The notes beneath the pieces were generated by a model. The model did not search any database and was not told the origin of the DNA. It was given only the letters and a program-made list of their open reading frames with translations. A stretch of DNA of 64,000 nucleotides from Aristolochia californica (lineage: Eukaryota > Streptophyta > Magnoliopsida > Piperales > Aristolochiaceae): the NCBI GenBank assembly GCA_029961685.1, contig JARWKL010000008.1, positions 34,349,619-34,413,618 of the forward strand, written 5' to 3'. Shown piece by piece: positions 1-14,896 of this stretch. The translations under genes were made by a program, and so were the position numbers. The first letter of the stretch is position 1, and the number at the start of each line of letters is the position of its first letter.

Positions 1-3000
1 TAATCTCTCTCTTGTTTTTATATATTTGGCTTTGCAATCGTCAAGAAAAGGGGGTGGCGGGGGATTTTGAACTGAGTGCTCACTCGCAATGCATAAGTCA
101 TTTCTTAAAAAAAAAATGGCCCGTTACGCTTGATTGACCAATAAATCACTTTACAATCATCAATGACTGTTACGTCAGCTTTTTTGTTAATGGTCAAAAT
201 AATGGTGTGTTTGACTTGGGTAAATATCCCCTGCACGTTCACTTGAAAATTTAATCAGGTTTGCATCCTTAACATGTTTCAAGCATGCATATATCCATAT
301 TTAAAACATGTGTAGGATCAATTTAAAAATGTCTTTCCTATAAAATTCCTTCCTATTAGGGCTGAACTTGTGGGATTTCCCAAACTTGGATATTAAAATT
401 TTTGTGTTCATTTCTAGTGTGTGAATAAATTTTCTTTACTTAAATTTGTAGTTTTTTAATATTTTTGCATACATAAACTATAAAATTTTATTTTTGTTGT
501 GATCTAGTTACAATCTTATCTTTTAGTTTACGAGATAAATGAAAAATTGAAAGCCCAAGTTTTGATTTTAGAAAATAGTATATATCTAAAAAGCAAATAC
601 TCAAATGTAGAGAGAGATAATTCCAAAAAGTGACTGTCATTTTTAAGGATTTTAAACTTCTCTAGTTTTTATATATTTGGCTTTCCTATCATCGGTAAAA
701 TGGGTAGGCGGGGGATTTTGAACTGAGTGTTCACTCACAATCCATAAGTCATTTGTTACAAAAATATAGCCCATTACGCATGATTGACCATTAAATCACT
801 TTATAATCATGAATGATTGTTAGGACAACTTTTTTGTAAATGGGCAAAAAAATGGTTGTTTGACAAGGGTAAATATCCCACAACATGTTCACTTGAGAAT
901 TTAATCAGGTTGCATCCATAGGTAATTTGCATCTTTCACATGTTTCAAGCATGCATATATTTAAAACATGAGTAGGATCAATTTAAAAATTTCTTTCTTA
1001 TAAAATTCCAACCTATTAGGGTTGAACTTATGGAATTTCCCAAATTAGGATATAAAAATTTTTGTGTTCATTTGTGGTGTGTGAATAAATTTTCATTACT
1101 TCATTTTTTTTGTTTTTATAATTTATTTTCTTTCATAAACCTTAAAATTTTCATTTTGTTGTGATCTACTTGCAATTTTATCTTTTAATTCTTGACATAA
1201 ATGGAAAATTGAAAGCTCAAGTTTTGATTTTTCAAAATAGTATACATCTAAAATGGAAATAATCAAATGTAGAGAGAGATAATTCCAAAAAGTGCATATC
1301 ATTTTTAGAGATTTTAAACTCTCTCTAGTTTTTATAAATTTGTCTTTGCAATTGTCAGGAAAAGGGGGAGGTGAGGGATTTTTAACTGAGTCTTCACTCC
1401 CAATCCATATGTCATTTCTTACCAAAATATAGCCCGTTACACATGATTGACCAATAAATCACTTTACAATCATCAATGATTATTAGGTCAGTTTTTTTAT
1501 AAATGGGCTAAATATTAGCTTGTTTGACTTGGGTAAATATTCAACCGCACGTTCACTTGAGAATTTAATCAGGTTTGCAGCAATAGGTCATTTGCATCTT
1601 TAACATGTTTCATGCATGTATATATCCATATTTAAAACATGTGTAGGATCAATTTGAAAATCTCTTTCTTATAAAATTCCAACCTATGAGGGTTGAACTT
1701 GTGGGATTTCCTAAACTTGGATATCAAAATTTTTGTGTTCATTTGAAGTGTGTGAATAAATTTTCTTTACATAAATTTGTTGTTTTTTAATTTTTTTGCA
1801 TTCATAAACTGTAAAATTTTCATTTTAATGTGATCTAGTTGCAATATTATCTTTTAGTTTACGAGATAAATAGAAAAGTTAAAGGTCAAGTTTTGATTTT
1901 AGAAAATAGTATACATCTAAAATGGAAATACTCAAATATAGAGGGAGATAATTCCAAAAAGTGTGAGTCATTTTAAGGATTTTAAACTCTCTCTAGTTTT
2001 TATATATTTCGCTTTCCTATCCTAGGGAAAAGGGGGAGGCGAGGGATTTTGAACTGAGTGTTCACTCCCAATCCATAAGTCATTTGTTACAAAAATATAG
2101 GCCATTACTCATGATTGACCAATATATCACTTTACAATCATCAATGATTGTTAGGACAGTTTTTTTGTAAATGGGCAAAAAAATGGTTGTTTGACTTGGG
2201 TAAATATCCCATTGCACGTTCACTTGAGAATTTAATCAGGTTTGCAACCATAGGTCATTTGCATCTTTAACATGTTTCAAGCATGCATGTATCCATATTT
2301 AACACATGAGTAGGATCAATTTAAAAATATCTTTCTTATAAAATTCTAACCTATTAGGGTTGAAGTTGTGCGATTTCCCAAATTTGGATAATAAAATTTT
2401 TTGTGTTCATTTCTGGGGTGTGAATAAATTTTTTTTATTTAAATTTGTTGTTTTTTTTTTATTTTTTTTGCGTACATAAACTGTAAAATTTCTATTTTGT
2501 TGTTATCTAGTTGCAATCTTATTTTTTAATTTACGAGATAAATGGAAAATTGAAAGCTAAAGTTTTGATTTTAGAAACTAGTATACATCTGAAATGGAAA
2601 TACTCAAATGTAGAGCGAGATATTTCGAAAAAGTGTGTGTCATTTTTAGAGATTTTAAACTCTCTCTAGTTTTTATATTTTTGGCTTTGCAATCATCAAG
2701 AAAAGGGGGAGGCGGGGGATTTTTAGCAGAGTGCTCACACCCAATCATTAAGTCATTTCTTACAAAAATATAGCCCATTACGCATGATTGACCAATAAAT
2801 CACTTTACAATCATCAATGATTGTTAGGTCAATTTTTTTGTAAATGGGCAAAATAATGGCTTGTTTGACTTGGGTAAATATCCCACCGCACGTTCACTTG
2901 AGAATTTAATTAGGTTTTCACCCATAGGTCAATTGCATCTTTAACATGTTTCAAACATTCATATACCCATATTTAAAACATGTGTTGGATAAATTTAAAA

Positions 3001-6000
3001 ATCTCTTTCTTATAAAATTCCAACCTATTAGGGTTGAATTTGTGGGATTTCCCAAACTTGGATATCAAAATTTTTATATTCAGTTGTGGTGTGTGAATAA
3101 ATTTTCTTTACTTAATTTGTTGTTTTTAAATGTTTTTTTCATACATAAACAGTAATTTTTTTATTTTTTTGTGATCTAGTTGCAATCTTTGCTTTTAGTT
3201 TACGAGATAAATGGAAAATTGAAAGCTCAAGTTTTTATTTTAGAAAGTAGTATACATAAAAAATGCAAATACTCAAATATAGAGACAGATAATTCCAAAA
3301 AGTGTCTGTCATTTTTAGGGATTTTAAACTCTCTCTAGTTTTTATATATTTGGCTTTGCTATCGTCGGGAAAAGGGGGAGGCGTCGGATTTTTAACTGAG
3401 TGTTCACGCCCAATCGATATGTCATTTATTACAAAAATATAGAACGTTATGCATGATTGACCAATAAATCACTTTACAATCATCAATGATTCTTAGGAAA
3501 GCATTTTTGTAAATGAGCAAAAAAAATGGTTGTTTGACTTGGGAAAATATCCTACTGCTCGTTCAGTTGAGAATTTAATTAGGTTTGCATCCTTAGGTCA
3601 TTTGCATCTCTAACATGTTTCAAGCATGCAAATATCTATATTTAAAATATGAGTAGGATCAATTTAAAAATCTCTTTCTTATAAAATTTCAACCTATTGG
3701 GGTTGAACTTGTGGGATTTCCCAAACTTGGATATCAAAATTTTTGTGTTCATTTAAGGTGTGAATATATTTTCTCTACATAAATTTGTTGTTTTTTAATT
3801 TTTTTGCATACATAAACTGTAAAATTTTCATTTTGTTGTGATCTAGTTGCAATCTTATCTTTTAGTTTACCAGATAAATGGAAAATTGAAAGCTCAAGTT
3901 TTTCTTTTAGAAAGTAGTATACATCTAAAATCGATATACTCAAATGTAGAGAGAGATAATTAAAAAAGGTGTCTGTCATTTTTAGAGATTTTAAACTCTC
4001 TCTAGGTTTTATATATTTGGCTTTGCAATCGTCGGGAAAAGGGGGAGGCGGGGGATTTTTAACTGAGTGTTCACTCCCAATCCATCAGTCATTTCTTACA
4101 AAAATATAGCCCGTTACGCATGATTGACCAATAAATCACTTTACAATCATCAATGATTGTTTGGTCAGCATTTTTGTAAATGGGCAAAATAATGGCTTGT
4201 TTGACTAGGGTAAATATCCCACCGCACGTTCACTTGAAAATTTAATCAGGTTTGCATCCATAGGTCATTTGCATCTTTAACATGTTTCAAGCATGCATAT
4301 ATCCATATTTAAAACTTGTGTAGGATCAATTTAAAATCGTATTTCTTATAAAATTCCAACCTATTAGGGTTGAACTTGTGGGATTTCCCAAACTAGGATA
4401 TCAAAATTTTTGAGTTCATTTGTGGTGTGTGAATAAATTTTATTTACTTAAATTTTTGTTTTTCTATTTTTTTCTCATTCCTAAACTGTAAAATTTTCAT
4501 TTTGTTGTGATCTTCTTGCATTCTTTCTTTTAGTTTACGAGATAAATACAAAATTGAAAGCTGAAGTTTATATTTTAGAAAATAGTATACATCTAAAATG
4601 TAAATACTCAAATGTAGGGAGAGATAATTCCAAAAAGTGTTAGGGATTTTAAACTCACTCTAGTTGTTATATATTTGGCTTTGCAATCGTCAGGAAAAGG
4701 GGGAGGTGGGGGATTTGTAACTGAGTATTCACTCCCAATCCATAAGTCATTTCTTACAAAAATATAGCTCGTTACACATGATTGACCAATAAATCACTTT
4801 ACAATCATCAATGATAGTTAGGTCAGTTTTTTTTTGTAAATGGGCAAAGTAATGGCTAGATTGACTTGGGTAAATATCCCACCGCATGTTCACTTGAGAA
4901 TTTGATCAAGTTTGCATCTATAGGTCATTTGCATCTTTAACATGTTTCAAGCATGCACATATCCATATTTAAAACTTGTGTAGGATCAATTTAAAAATAT
5001 CTTTCTTATAAAATTCCAACCTATTAGGGTTGAACTTGTGGGATTTTCCAAACTTGGATATCAAAATTTTTGTGTTCATTTGAAGTGTGTGAATAAATTT
5101 TCTTTACCTAAATTTGTTGTTTTTTAATTTTTTTGCATACATAAACTGTAAAATTTTCATTTTGTTGTGATCTAGTTGCAATCTTATCTTTTAGTTTATC
5201 AGATAAATGGAAAATTGAAAGCTCAAGTTTTGATTTTAGAAAATAGTATACATCTAAAATGGAAATACTCAAATGTAGAGGGAGATAATTTCAAAAAGTT
5301 TGAGTCATTTTTAGGGATTTTAAACTCTCTCTAGTTTTTATATATTTCGCTTTCCTTTCCTCGAGAAAGGGGGAGGTGAAGGATTTTGAACTGAGTGTTC
5401 ACTCCCAATCCATAAGTCATTTCTTACAAAAATATAGTCCGTTATGCATGATTGACTGATAAATCACTTTACAATCATCAATAATTGTTAGAACAGCATT
5501 TTTTGTAAATGGGCAAAAAAATGGTTGTTTGACTTGGGTAAATATCCCACCGCACGTTCACTTGAGAATTTAATCAGGTTTGCATCCATAGTCCTTTTGC
5601 ATCTTTAACACGTTTCAAGCATGCATATACCCATATTTAAAACATGTGTAGGATCAATATTAAAATCTTTTTCTTATTAAATTCCAACCTATTAGGGTTG
5701 AACTTGTGGGATTTCCCAAACTTGGATATCAAAATTTTTGTGTTCATTTCTGGTGTGGGAATAAATTTTCATTACTTAAATTTGTTCTTTTTAAATTTTT
5801 TTTGCATATATAAACTGTAAACTTTCAATTTTGTTGTGATCTAGTTGCAATCTTATCTTTTAGTATACGAGATCAATGGAAAATTGAAAGCTCAAGTTTT
5901 GATTTTAGAAAATAATATACAACAAAAATGGAAATACTCAAATGTAGAGAGAGATAATTCCAAAAAGTGTCTTTCTTTTTTAGGGTTTTAACCTCTCTCA

Positions 6001-7060
6001 AATTTTTATATATTTGGCTTTGCTATCGTCGGGAAGAGGGGGAAGCGGTGGATTATAATTGAATGTTCACTCCCAATCCATAAGTCATTTTTTTTCAAAA
6101 ATATAGCCCGTAATGCATGATTGACCAATAAATCACTTTACAATCATCAATGATTGTTAGGTCCGCATTTTTGTAAATGGGCAAAAAAATGGTAGTTTGA
6201 CTTGTGTAAATATCCCACCGCACGTTCACTTTAGAATTTTATTAGGTGTGCATCCATTGGTCATTTGCATCTTTAACATGTTTCAAGCATGAATATATCC
6301 ATATTTAAAACATGTGTAGGATGAATTTAAAATATTTTCTTATAAAATTCCAACCTATTAGGGTTGAACTTGTGGGATTTCCAAAACTTGAATATCAAAA
6401 TTTTTGTGTTCATTTCTGGTGTGTGAATATATTTTCTTTACTTAAATTTGTTGTTTTTTTAATTTTTTTGCATACACAAACCTTAAAATTTTCATTTTGT
6501 TCTGATCTAGTTGCAATCTTATCTTTAGTTTACGAGATTAATTGAAAATTGAAAGCGCAAGTTTTGATTTTAGAAAATAGTATATTTCTAAAATGGAAAT
6601 ACTCAACTTTAGAGTGAGATAATTCCAAAAAGTGTCTGTCATTTTTAGGGATATTAAACTCTCTCTAGTTCTTATATATTTGGCTTTGCTATTGTTGGGA
6701 AAAGGGGGGGGGGGAGGATTTTTAATAAAGTGTTCACTCTTAATCCTTAAGTTTGGGAAATCAATTTACAATCATCAATGATTGTTAGGTCCGCTTTTTG
6801 GAAATGGGCAAAAAATTGGCTTGTTTGACTGGGATAAATATCCCACTGCACGTTCACTTGAGAATTTAATCAGGTTTGCATCCATAGGTCATTTGCATCA
6901 TTAACATGTTTCAAGCATGCATATATCCATATTTAAAACATGTGTAGGATCCATTAAAAAATCTCTTTCTTATAAAATTCCAACCTATTAGGGTTGAACT
7001 TGTGGGATTTCCCAAACTTGAATATCAAAATTTTTATGTTTATTTGTGGTGTGTAAATAA
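1..7060 (+). repeat. Satellite array, subfamily A (about 10.5 monomers of ~666 bp)
   Basis: Head-to-tail copies of one AT-rich monomer. The anchor word taggatcaattt falls at about 314, 974, 1645, 2312, 2986, 3655, 4322, 4982, 5650, 6318 and 6946, giving spacings of 660-674 bp except the last (628 bp, because of a small deletion near 6750). Subfamily A is recognised by tttggctttg before the G-rich block, ctctctctag upstream of it, gtttgcatcc in the middle, cttgtgggatttccc, and gatctagttgcaatc. The G-rich block is mostly short (gggggaggcggggg); only 6704-6714 has a long pure G run (11). Short open frames on both strands are translations of the repeat and differ from copy to copy by frameshifts and stops. 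No gene, RNA gene or mobile element is seen here. The left edge of the array lies outside the window. Confidence 0.95.
6704..6714 (+). repeat. G run in the monomer G-rich block (11)
   Basis: Pure G expansion at the conserved G-rich site; the longest one in the subfamily A domain. Confidence 0.9.
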
Positions 7061-10000
7061 ATTTTATTTACTTACATTTGTTGTTGTTAAAATTTTTTGC
7101 ATACATAAACTCTAAAATTTTCGTTTTGTTGTGATCTATTTGCCTTCTTATGTTTTTGTTTACGAGATAAAGGGAAAAGTAAAAACTCAATTTTTGATTT
7201 AAGAAAAAAGTATAGATCTTAAATGGAAATGCACAAATGTAGAGAGATAATTCAAAAAAGTGTCTGTAATATTTAGGTCGTGTAAACTCTTTGTACTTTT
7301 TATATATTAGGTTTTGCAATCGTCGGAAAAAGGGGGAGGTGGGGAGTTTTAACTGGGTGTTAACTCCCAATCCATAAGTTATTTCTTAAAAAAATATAGC
7401 CCATTACGCATGATTGACCGATAAATCTCTTTACAATCATCAATGATTGTTAGGTCAGCTTTATGTTAATGGGCAAAATAATGGCTTGTTTGACTCTGGT
7501 AAATATCCCACTGCACGTTCACATGAAAATTTAATGAGTTTCTGATCCATAGGTCATTTGCGTCTTTAATATGTTTCAAGCATGCAAATAAATATTTAAA
7601 ACATACGTAGGATCAATTTAGAGATCTCTTTCTTATAAAATTCCAAGCTATTAGGTTTGAACTAATGGAATTTCCCAAACTTGGATATCAAAAATTTTGT
7701 GTTCATTTGAGGTGATTGAATAAATTTTCCTTACATACATTTGTTGTTGTTTTAACTTTTTTGCATACATATACTCGAAAATTTTCAAATTGTTGTGATC
7801 TATTTGCCTTCTTATATTTTTGTTTACGAGATAAAGGGAAAAGTAAAAACTCAATTTTTGATTTAAGAAAAAAGTATAGATCTAAAATGGAAATGCAAAA
7901 ATGTAGAGAGAGATAATTTCAAAAAGTGTCTGTAATATTTAGGGCTTGTAAACTTTTTGTAGTTTTTATATATTAGATTTTGCAATCGTCGGGAAAAGGG
8001 GGAGGTGGGGAGTTTTAATTGGGTGTTGAATCCCAATCCATAAGTTATTTCTTAAAAACAATATAGCCCATTGTGCAAGATTGACCGATAAATCACTTTA
8101 CAATCATCAATGATTGTTAGGTAAGATTTTTGCAAATAGGCAAAATAATGGCTTGTTTGACTCGGGTAAATATCCCACTGCACTTTCACTTAAGAATTTA
8201 ACGAGGTTTGGATCCATAGGTCATTTGCATCTTTAACATGGTTCAAGCATGCATATCCATATTTAAAACATGTGTAGGATCAATTTTGAAATCACTTTCT
8301 TATAAAATTACAAGCTATTAGGGTTGAGCAAGTGGAATTTTTCAAACTTGGATATCAAAACTTTTGTTTCATTTGTGGTGTGTGAATAAATTTTGTTTAC
8401 TTACATTTGTTGTTGTTTAATTTTTTTGCATACATAAACTCTAAAATTTTCATTTTCTTGTGATCTATTTGCCTTCTTATCTTTTTGTTTCCGAGATAAA
8501 GGGAAAAGTGATAACTCAAGTTTTGATTTAAGAAAAAATAATACATCTAAAAGTGAAATACACAAATAAAAAGGGAAATGCACAAGTGTCTGTAATTTTT
8601 TGGTATTTTAAACTCTTTCTTGTTTTTATATATTAGTTTTTGCAATTGTCGGGAAAAGAGGGGGGGGGGCATAGGATTTTTTAACTGACTGTTGACTCCC
8701 AATCCATAAGTCATTTCTTACAAAAAATATAGCCCATTACACATGATTGACTAATAAATCACTTTACAATCATCAAGATTGTTAGGTCAGTTTTTTGTAA
8801 ATGGAAAAAATAATGGTTTGTTTGACTCGGGTAAATATCCCACCACACGCTCACTTGAGAATTTAATAAGGTTTTGATCCATAGATTTTTTGCATCTTTA
8901 ACATGTTTCAAGCATGCATATATCCATATTTAAAACATGTGTAGGATCAATTTAAAAATCTCATTCTTATAAAATTCCAACCTATTAGGGTGGAACTTGT
9001 GGAATTTCCCAAACTTGGATATCAAAATTTTTGTGTTTATTTGTGATGTGTGAATAACTTTTATTTACTTAAATTTGTTGTTGTTTTATTTTTTTTTCCA
9101 TACATGAACTCAAAAATTTTAATTTTGTTGTGTTCTAGTTGCCAGCTTATCTTTTTGTTTACTAGATAAAGGGAAAAGTGAAAGCTCAAGTTTTGATTTT
9201 TGAAAAAAGTATACACCTAAATTTAAATACTCAAATTTAGAGAGAGATAATTCATAAAAGTGTTTGTCATTTTAGGGATTTTAAACTCTCTCTAGTTTTT
9301 AAAAATTTGGCTTTGCAATTAGTTTGGATAAGAGGGAGGCGGGGGATTTTTAATTGAGTCGGGACTCCCAATCCATTATGTATTTATTTAAAAAATATAT
9401 CCGTTACACATGAGTGATCGATAAATCACATTACAATCATCAATGATTGTTATGTCAACTTTTTGTTAATGGACAAAATAACGGCTTTTTTGACTTTGTA
9501 TATATCCCAACGCACGTTCACTTGAGAATTTAATAAGGTTTGGATCCATAGGTCATTTGCATCTTTAACATGTTTCAAGCATGCATATTCATATTTAAAA
9601 CATGTGTAGGATCAATTTAAAAATCTCGTTCTTATATAATTCCAACCTATTTGGGTTGAACTAGTGGAATTTCCCAAACATGCATATCAAAATTTTTGTG
9701 GTCATTTGTGGTGTGTGAATTAATTTTCTTTACTTTCATTTGTTGTTGTTTTAAATTTTTTGAATACATCAACTCTAAAATTTTTGTTTAGTTGTGATCT
9801 ATTTGCCTTCTTATCTTTTTATGTACAAAATAAAGGGAAAAGTGAAAACCCAAGTTTTGATTTAAGAAAAAAGTATACATCTAAAATGGAAATGCACAAA
9901 TGTAGAGAGGGATAATTCCAAAAAGTGTTTGTAATTTTAAGGGATTGTAAACTCTTTCTAGTTTTTGTATATTAGGTTTTGGAATCGTAGGAAAAGGGGG

Positions 10001-10659
10001 GTGGGGATTTTTAACTGAGTCTTGACTCCCAATCCATAAGTCATTTCTCACAAAAATATAGCCTGTTACGCATGATTGACCAATAAATCACTTTACGATA
10101 ATAATGATTGTTAGGTCAACTTTTTCTAAATGGGCAAAATAATGGCTTGTTTGACTCGGGTAAATATCCCACCACACGTTCACTTGAGAATTTAATGAGG
10201 TTTGGATCCATAACTCATTTGCATCTTTAACTTCAAGCATGTATATTCATATTTAAAACATGTGTAGGGTCAATTTAGAAATCTCTTTCTTATAAAATTC
10301 AAAGCTATTAGGGTGTAACTACTGGAATTTCCAAACCTTGGATATAAAAATTTTTTTTGTTCATTTGTGGTATATGAATAAATTTTCTTTACTTACATTT
10401 GTTGTTGTTTTAAATTTTCTGCATACATTAAACACTAAATTTTTTTTTTTGTTGTGATCTTTTTACCTTCTTATCTTTTTGTTTACGAGATAAAGGGAAA
10501 AGTGAAAAATCAAGTTTTGATTTAAGAAAAAAATATACATCTAAAATGGAAGTTCACAAATTTAGAAAGAAATAATTCAAAAAAGTATCTATAATTTTTA
10601 GGGTTTTTAAACTCTTTCTTTTTTTTATATATTAGGTTTTGTAATCGTCGGGAAAAGAA

Positions 10660-10697
<38 letters not shown>

Positions 10698-10940
10698 TTT
10701 TTAACTGAGTGTTGACTCCCAATCCATAAGTCATTTCTTACAAAAATATAGCCCGTTATGCATGGTTGACCAGTAAACCACTTTACGATCATCAATGATT
10801 GCTAAGTTAGCTTTTTGTAAATGGGCAAAGTAATGGCTTTTTTGACTTGGGTAAATATCGCACCGCACGTTCACTTGAGAATTTATTGAGGTTTGGATCC
10901 TTAGGTCATGTGCATCTTTAACATGTTTCAAACATGCATA
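7061..10940 (+). repeat. Satellite array, subfamily B start, with an A-like island near 9 kb
   Basis: The same ~666-bp monomer continues, but the diagnostic words change from about 7.05-7.08 kb: tattaggtttt, ctctttc, gtttggatcc, and tagtggaatttccc. Anchors fall at about 7609, 8276, 8943, 9608 and 10264. Around 8950-9310 a copy returns to A-like words (gattttaaactctctctag, then ttggctttg), so this monomer is an A/B chimera. Short pure G runs begin here (about 8660-8669) and a long one lies at 10660-10695. No gene is supported. Confidence 0.92.
10660..10695 (+). repeat. G run (36)
   Basis: Pure G tract at the monomer G-rich site, replacing the usual gggggaggcggggg pattern. The true length may differ because homopolymers are hard to sequence. 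Confidence 0.85.
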
Positions 10941-11946
10941 TTCATATTTAAAACATGTGTAGGGTCAATTTAGAAATCTTTTTCTTATAAAATTCAAAGT
11001 TATTAGGGTTGAACTACTGGAATTTCCAAACCTTGGACATCAAAACTTTAGTGTTCATTTGTGGTGTGTGAATAAATTTTATTTACTTACATTGGTTGTT
11101 GTTTTAAAATTTTTGCATACATAAACACTAAAATTTTCGTTTTGGTGTGATCTACTTGCCTTCTTATCTTTTTGTTAACGAGATAAAGGGAAAAGTGAAA
11201 ACTCAACCTTTCGTTTAAGGAAAAAGTATACACCTAAAATGGAAATGCACAAATGTAGAGAGAGATAATTCCAAAAAATGTCTATAATTTTTAGAGATTG
11301 TAAACTCTTTCGTGTTTTTATTTATTAGGCTCTGCAATTGTTAGGAAAAGGGAGAGGCGGGGGATTTTTAAATGAGTGTTGACTCCTAATCCATTAGTCA
11401 TTTCTTTAAAAAATATAGCCCATTACGCATAATTGACCGGTAAATCACTTTACAATCATCAATGATTGTTAGGTCAACTTTTTGTAACTGGGCAAAATAA
11501 TGGCTTTTTTTACTCAAGTAAAAATCCCACTGCATGTTCACACTAGAATTTGATGAGGTTGGGATCCATAGGTCATTTTCTTCTTTAAGATGTTTCAAGC
11601 ATGAAAATATCCATATTAAAAACATGTGTAGGATCAATTTAAAAATCACTTTCCTATAAAATTTCAACATATTAGGGTTGAACTTGTGGATTTCGTAAAA
11701 TTGGATATCAAAATTTTTGTGTTCATTTGTGGTGTGTGAATAAATTTTCTATACTTACATTTGTTATTTTTTTAATTTTTTTTGCATACATAAACTCTAA
11801 AATTTTCTTTTTATTGTGATCTATTTACCTTCTTATCTTTTTGTTTACTAGATAAAGGGAAAAGTGAAAACTCAAGTTTTGATTTAAGAAAAAAGTTGAT
11901 ATCTAAAATGGAAATGCACAAATGTAGAGTGAGATAATTCCAAAAA

Positions 11947-11980
11947 GTGTGTGTGTATGTGTGTATGTGTGTGCGTGGGG
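11947..11980 (+). repeat. GT-rich microsatellite
   Basis: A gtgtgtgtatgtgtgtatg-type tract, followed by ggggaggggggg. It replaces the monomer sequence that normally lies between the gtgtctgtaattttt word and the G-rich block, shortening that monomer to 629 bp. Confidence 0.9.
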
Positions 11981-14896
11981 AGGGGGGGATTTTTCACTCA
12001 GTCTCAGTGTTGTCTCCGAATCCATAAGTTATTTCTTAAAAACAAATTGCCCATTACGCATGATTGACCGATAAATCACTTTACGATCATCAATGATTAT
12101 TAGGTCAGCTTTTTGCAAATGGGCTAAATAATGGTTGTTTGACTAAGGTAAATATCCCACTTCACTTTCACTTAAGAATTTAAATGAGATTTGGATCCAT
12201 AGGTCATTTGCATCTTTAACATGTTTCAAGCATGTATATCCATATTTAAAACATGTGTAGGATCAATTTAGAAATATCTTTCTTTTAAAATTTCAAGCTA
12301 TTAGGGTTGAACTAGTGGCATTTCCCATACTTGGATATCAAAATTTTTGTCTTCATTCATGGTGTGTAAATAAAATTTCTTTACATACATTTGTTGTTGT
12401 TTTAAATTTTTTGCATTCATCAACTCTAAAATTTTCGTTTTGTTGTGATATATTTGCCTTCTTATCTTTTTGTTTATTAGATAAAGTGAAAAGTGAAACC
12501 TCAAGTTTTGATTTAATAAAAAAGAAAACATCTAAAATGGAATTGCACAAATGTAGAGAGAGATAATTCTAAAAAATTTCTGTAATTTTTAGGGATTGTA
12601 AACTCTTTCTATTTTTATATATTAGGTTTTTCTATCATCAGGAGAAGAGGGAGGCAGGGGATTTTTAACTGAGTGTAGAGTTCAAATCCATAAGTCATTT
12701 CCTAAAAAACTATAGCCCTTTATGCATGATTGACCGATAACTCACTTTATAATCATCAATGATTCTTAGGTCAGCTTTTTGTAAATAGGAAAAATAATGG
12801 CTTGTTTGGCTCGGGTAAATATTCCACTGCACGTTCACTTGAGAATTTAATGAGGTTTGGAACCATAGGTCGTTTGCATCTATAACATGTTTCTAGCATG
12901 CATATCTATATTTAAAGCATGCGTAGGATAAATTTAGAAATCTCTTTCTTATAGAATTCCAAGCTATTTGGGTTGAACTTGTGGAATTTCCCAAACTTGG
13001 ATATCAAAACTTTTGTGTACATTTGTGGTGTGTGAATAAATTTTCTAAATCCATTTGTTGTTGTTTTAAATTTTTTGGATACATCAATTCTAAAATTTTC
13101 GTTTTGTTGTGATCTATTTGCCTTCTTATCTTTTTGTTTGCGAGATAGAGGAAAAATTGAAAACTCAAGTTTTGATTTAAGAAAAGAATTATACATCTAA
13201 AATGGAAATGCAAAAATGTAGGGAGAGATAATTCATAAATGTGTCTGTAATTTTTAGGGATTGTAAAATATTTCTAGTTTTTATATATTAGGTTTTGATC
13301 TCGTCAGGAAAATCGGGAAGCGGGGGATTTTTAACTGAGTGTTAACGCCCAATCCATAAGTCATTTCTTAAAAAAATATAACCCGTTCCACTTGATTTAC
13401 CGTTAAATAAGTTTACAATCATCAATGATTTTTAGGTCAGCTTTTTGTAAATTGGCAAAATAATGGCTTGTTTGACTCGGATAAATATTCCACCGCACAT
13501 TCACTTGAGAATTTAATGAGGTTTGGATCCATAGGTCATTTTCAGCTTTAACATCTTTCAAGAATGCTTATCCGTATTTAAAGCATGTGTAGGATCAATT
13601 TAGAAATATCTTTCTTATAAAATTCGAAGCTATTATGGTAGAACTAGTGGAATTTCCCAAACTTGGATATCAAATTTTTTTTGTTCATTTGTGGTGTGTA
13701 AATAAATTTTCTTTACTAACATTTGTTTTTTTTTTAAATTTTTTGCATACATAAACTCTAAAATTTTCGTTTTGTTGTGTTCTGTTTGCCTTCTGATCTT
13801 TTTGTTTACCTGATAAAGGGAAAAGTGAAAACTCAAGTTTTGATTTACGAAAATAGTATATATCTAAAATGGAAATGCACAAATGTAGAGAGAGATAATT
13901 CCAAAAAAGTGTCTGTAATTTTTAGGAATTATAACTCTTTATTGTTTTTATATATTAGGTTTTGCAATAGTCGGGAAAAAGGGGGGAGGGGGATTTTTAA
14001 CTGAGTGTTGTCTTCTAATCCATAAGTTATTTCTTAAAAAAAATATAGCCCATTATGAAAAATTGAAAAATAAATCACTTTATAATCATCAATGATTGTT
14101 AGGTCAGTTTTTTGCTAATGGGCAACATAATGGCTTGTTTGACTCGGATAAATATCCCACTGCACTTTCAATTAAGAATTTAATGAGATTTGGATCAATA
14201 GGTCATTTGCATCTTTAACAAGATTCAAGCATGCATATCCATATTTAAAACATGTGTAGGATCAATTTAGAAATCTCTTTCTTATAAAATTACAAGCTAT
14301 TATGGTTGAGCAAGTGGAATTTCCCAAACTTGGATATCAAAACTTTTGGTTTGATTTGTGGTGTGTGAATAAATTTTCTTTACATAGATTTGTTGTTGTT
14401 TTAAATTTTTATCATACATAAACTCTAAAATTTTCTTTTTATTGTGTTCTATTTGCCTTCTTTTCTTTTTGTTTACCAAATAAGGGGAAAAGTGAAAAAT
14501 CAAGTTTTGATTTAAGAAAAAAGTATATATCTAAAATGGAAATGCCAAAATGTAGAGAGAGATAATTCCAAAAAAGTGTCTGTAATTTTTAGGGATTGTA
14601 AACTCTTTCTAGTTTTTATATATTAGGTTTTGAAATCATCGGGAAAAAGGAGGAGGGTGGGAGGGGGTTGGGGTATTTTTAACTGAGTGTTGCCTCCCAA
14701 ACCATAAGTTATTTCTTTAAAAAAAAGCCTATTACATAAGATTGACCGATAAATCACTTTACAATCATCAATTATTGTTAGGTCAGCTATTTTCGAAAGG
14801 GCAAAATAATGGCTTGTTTGACTCGGGTAAATATCCCACTTCACTTTCATTTAAGAATTTAATGAGGTTTGGATCCATAGGTCATTTGCATCTTTA

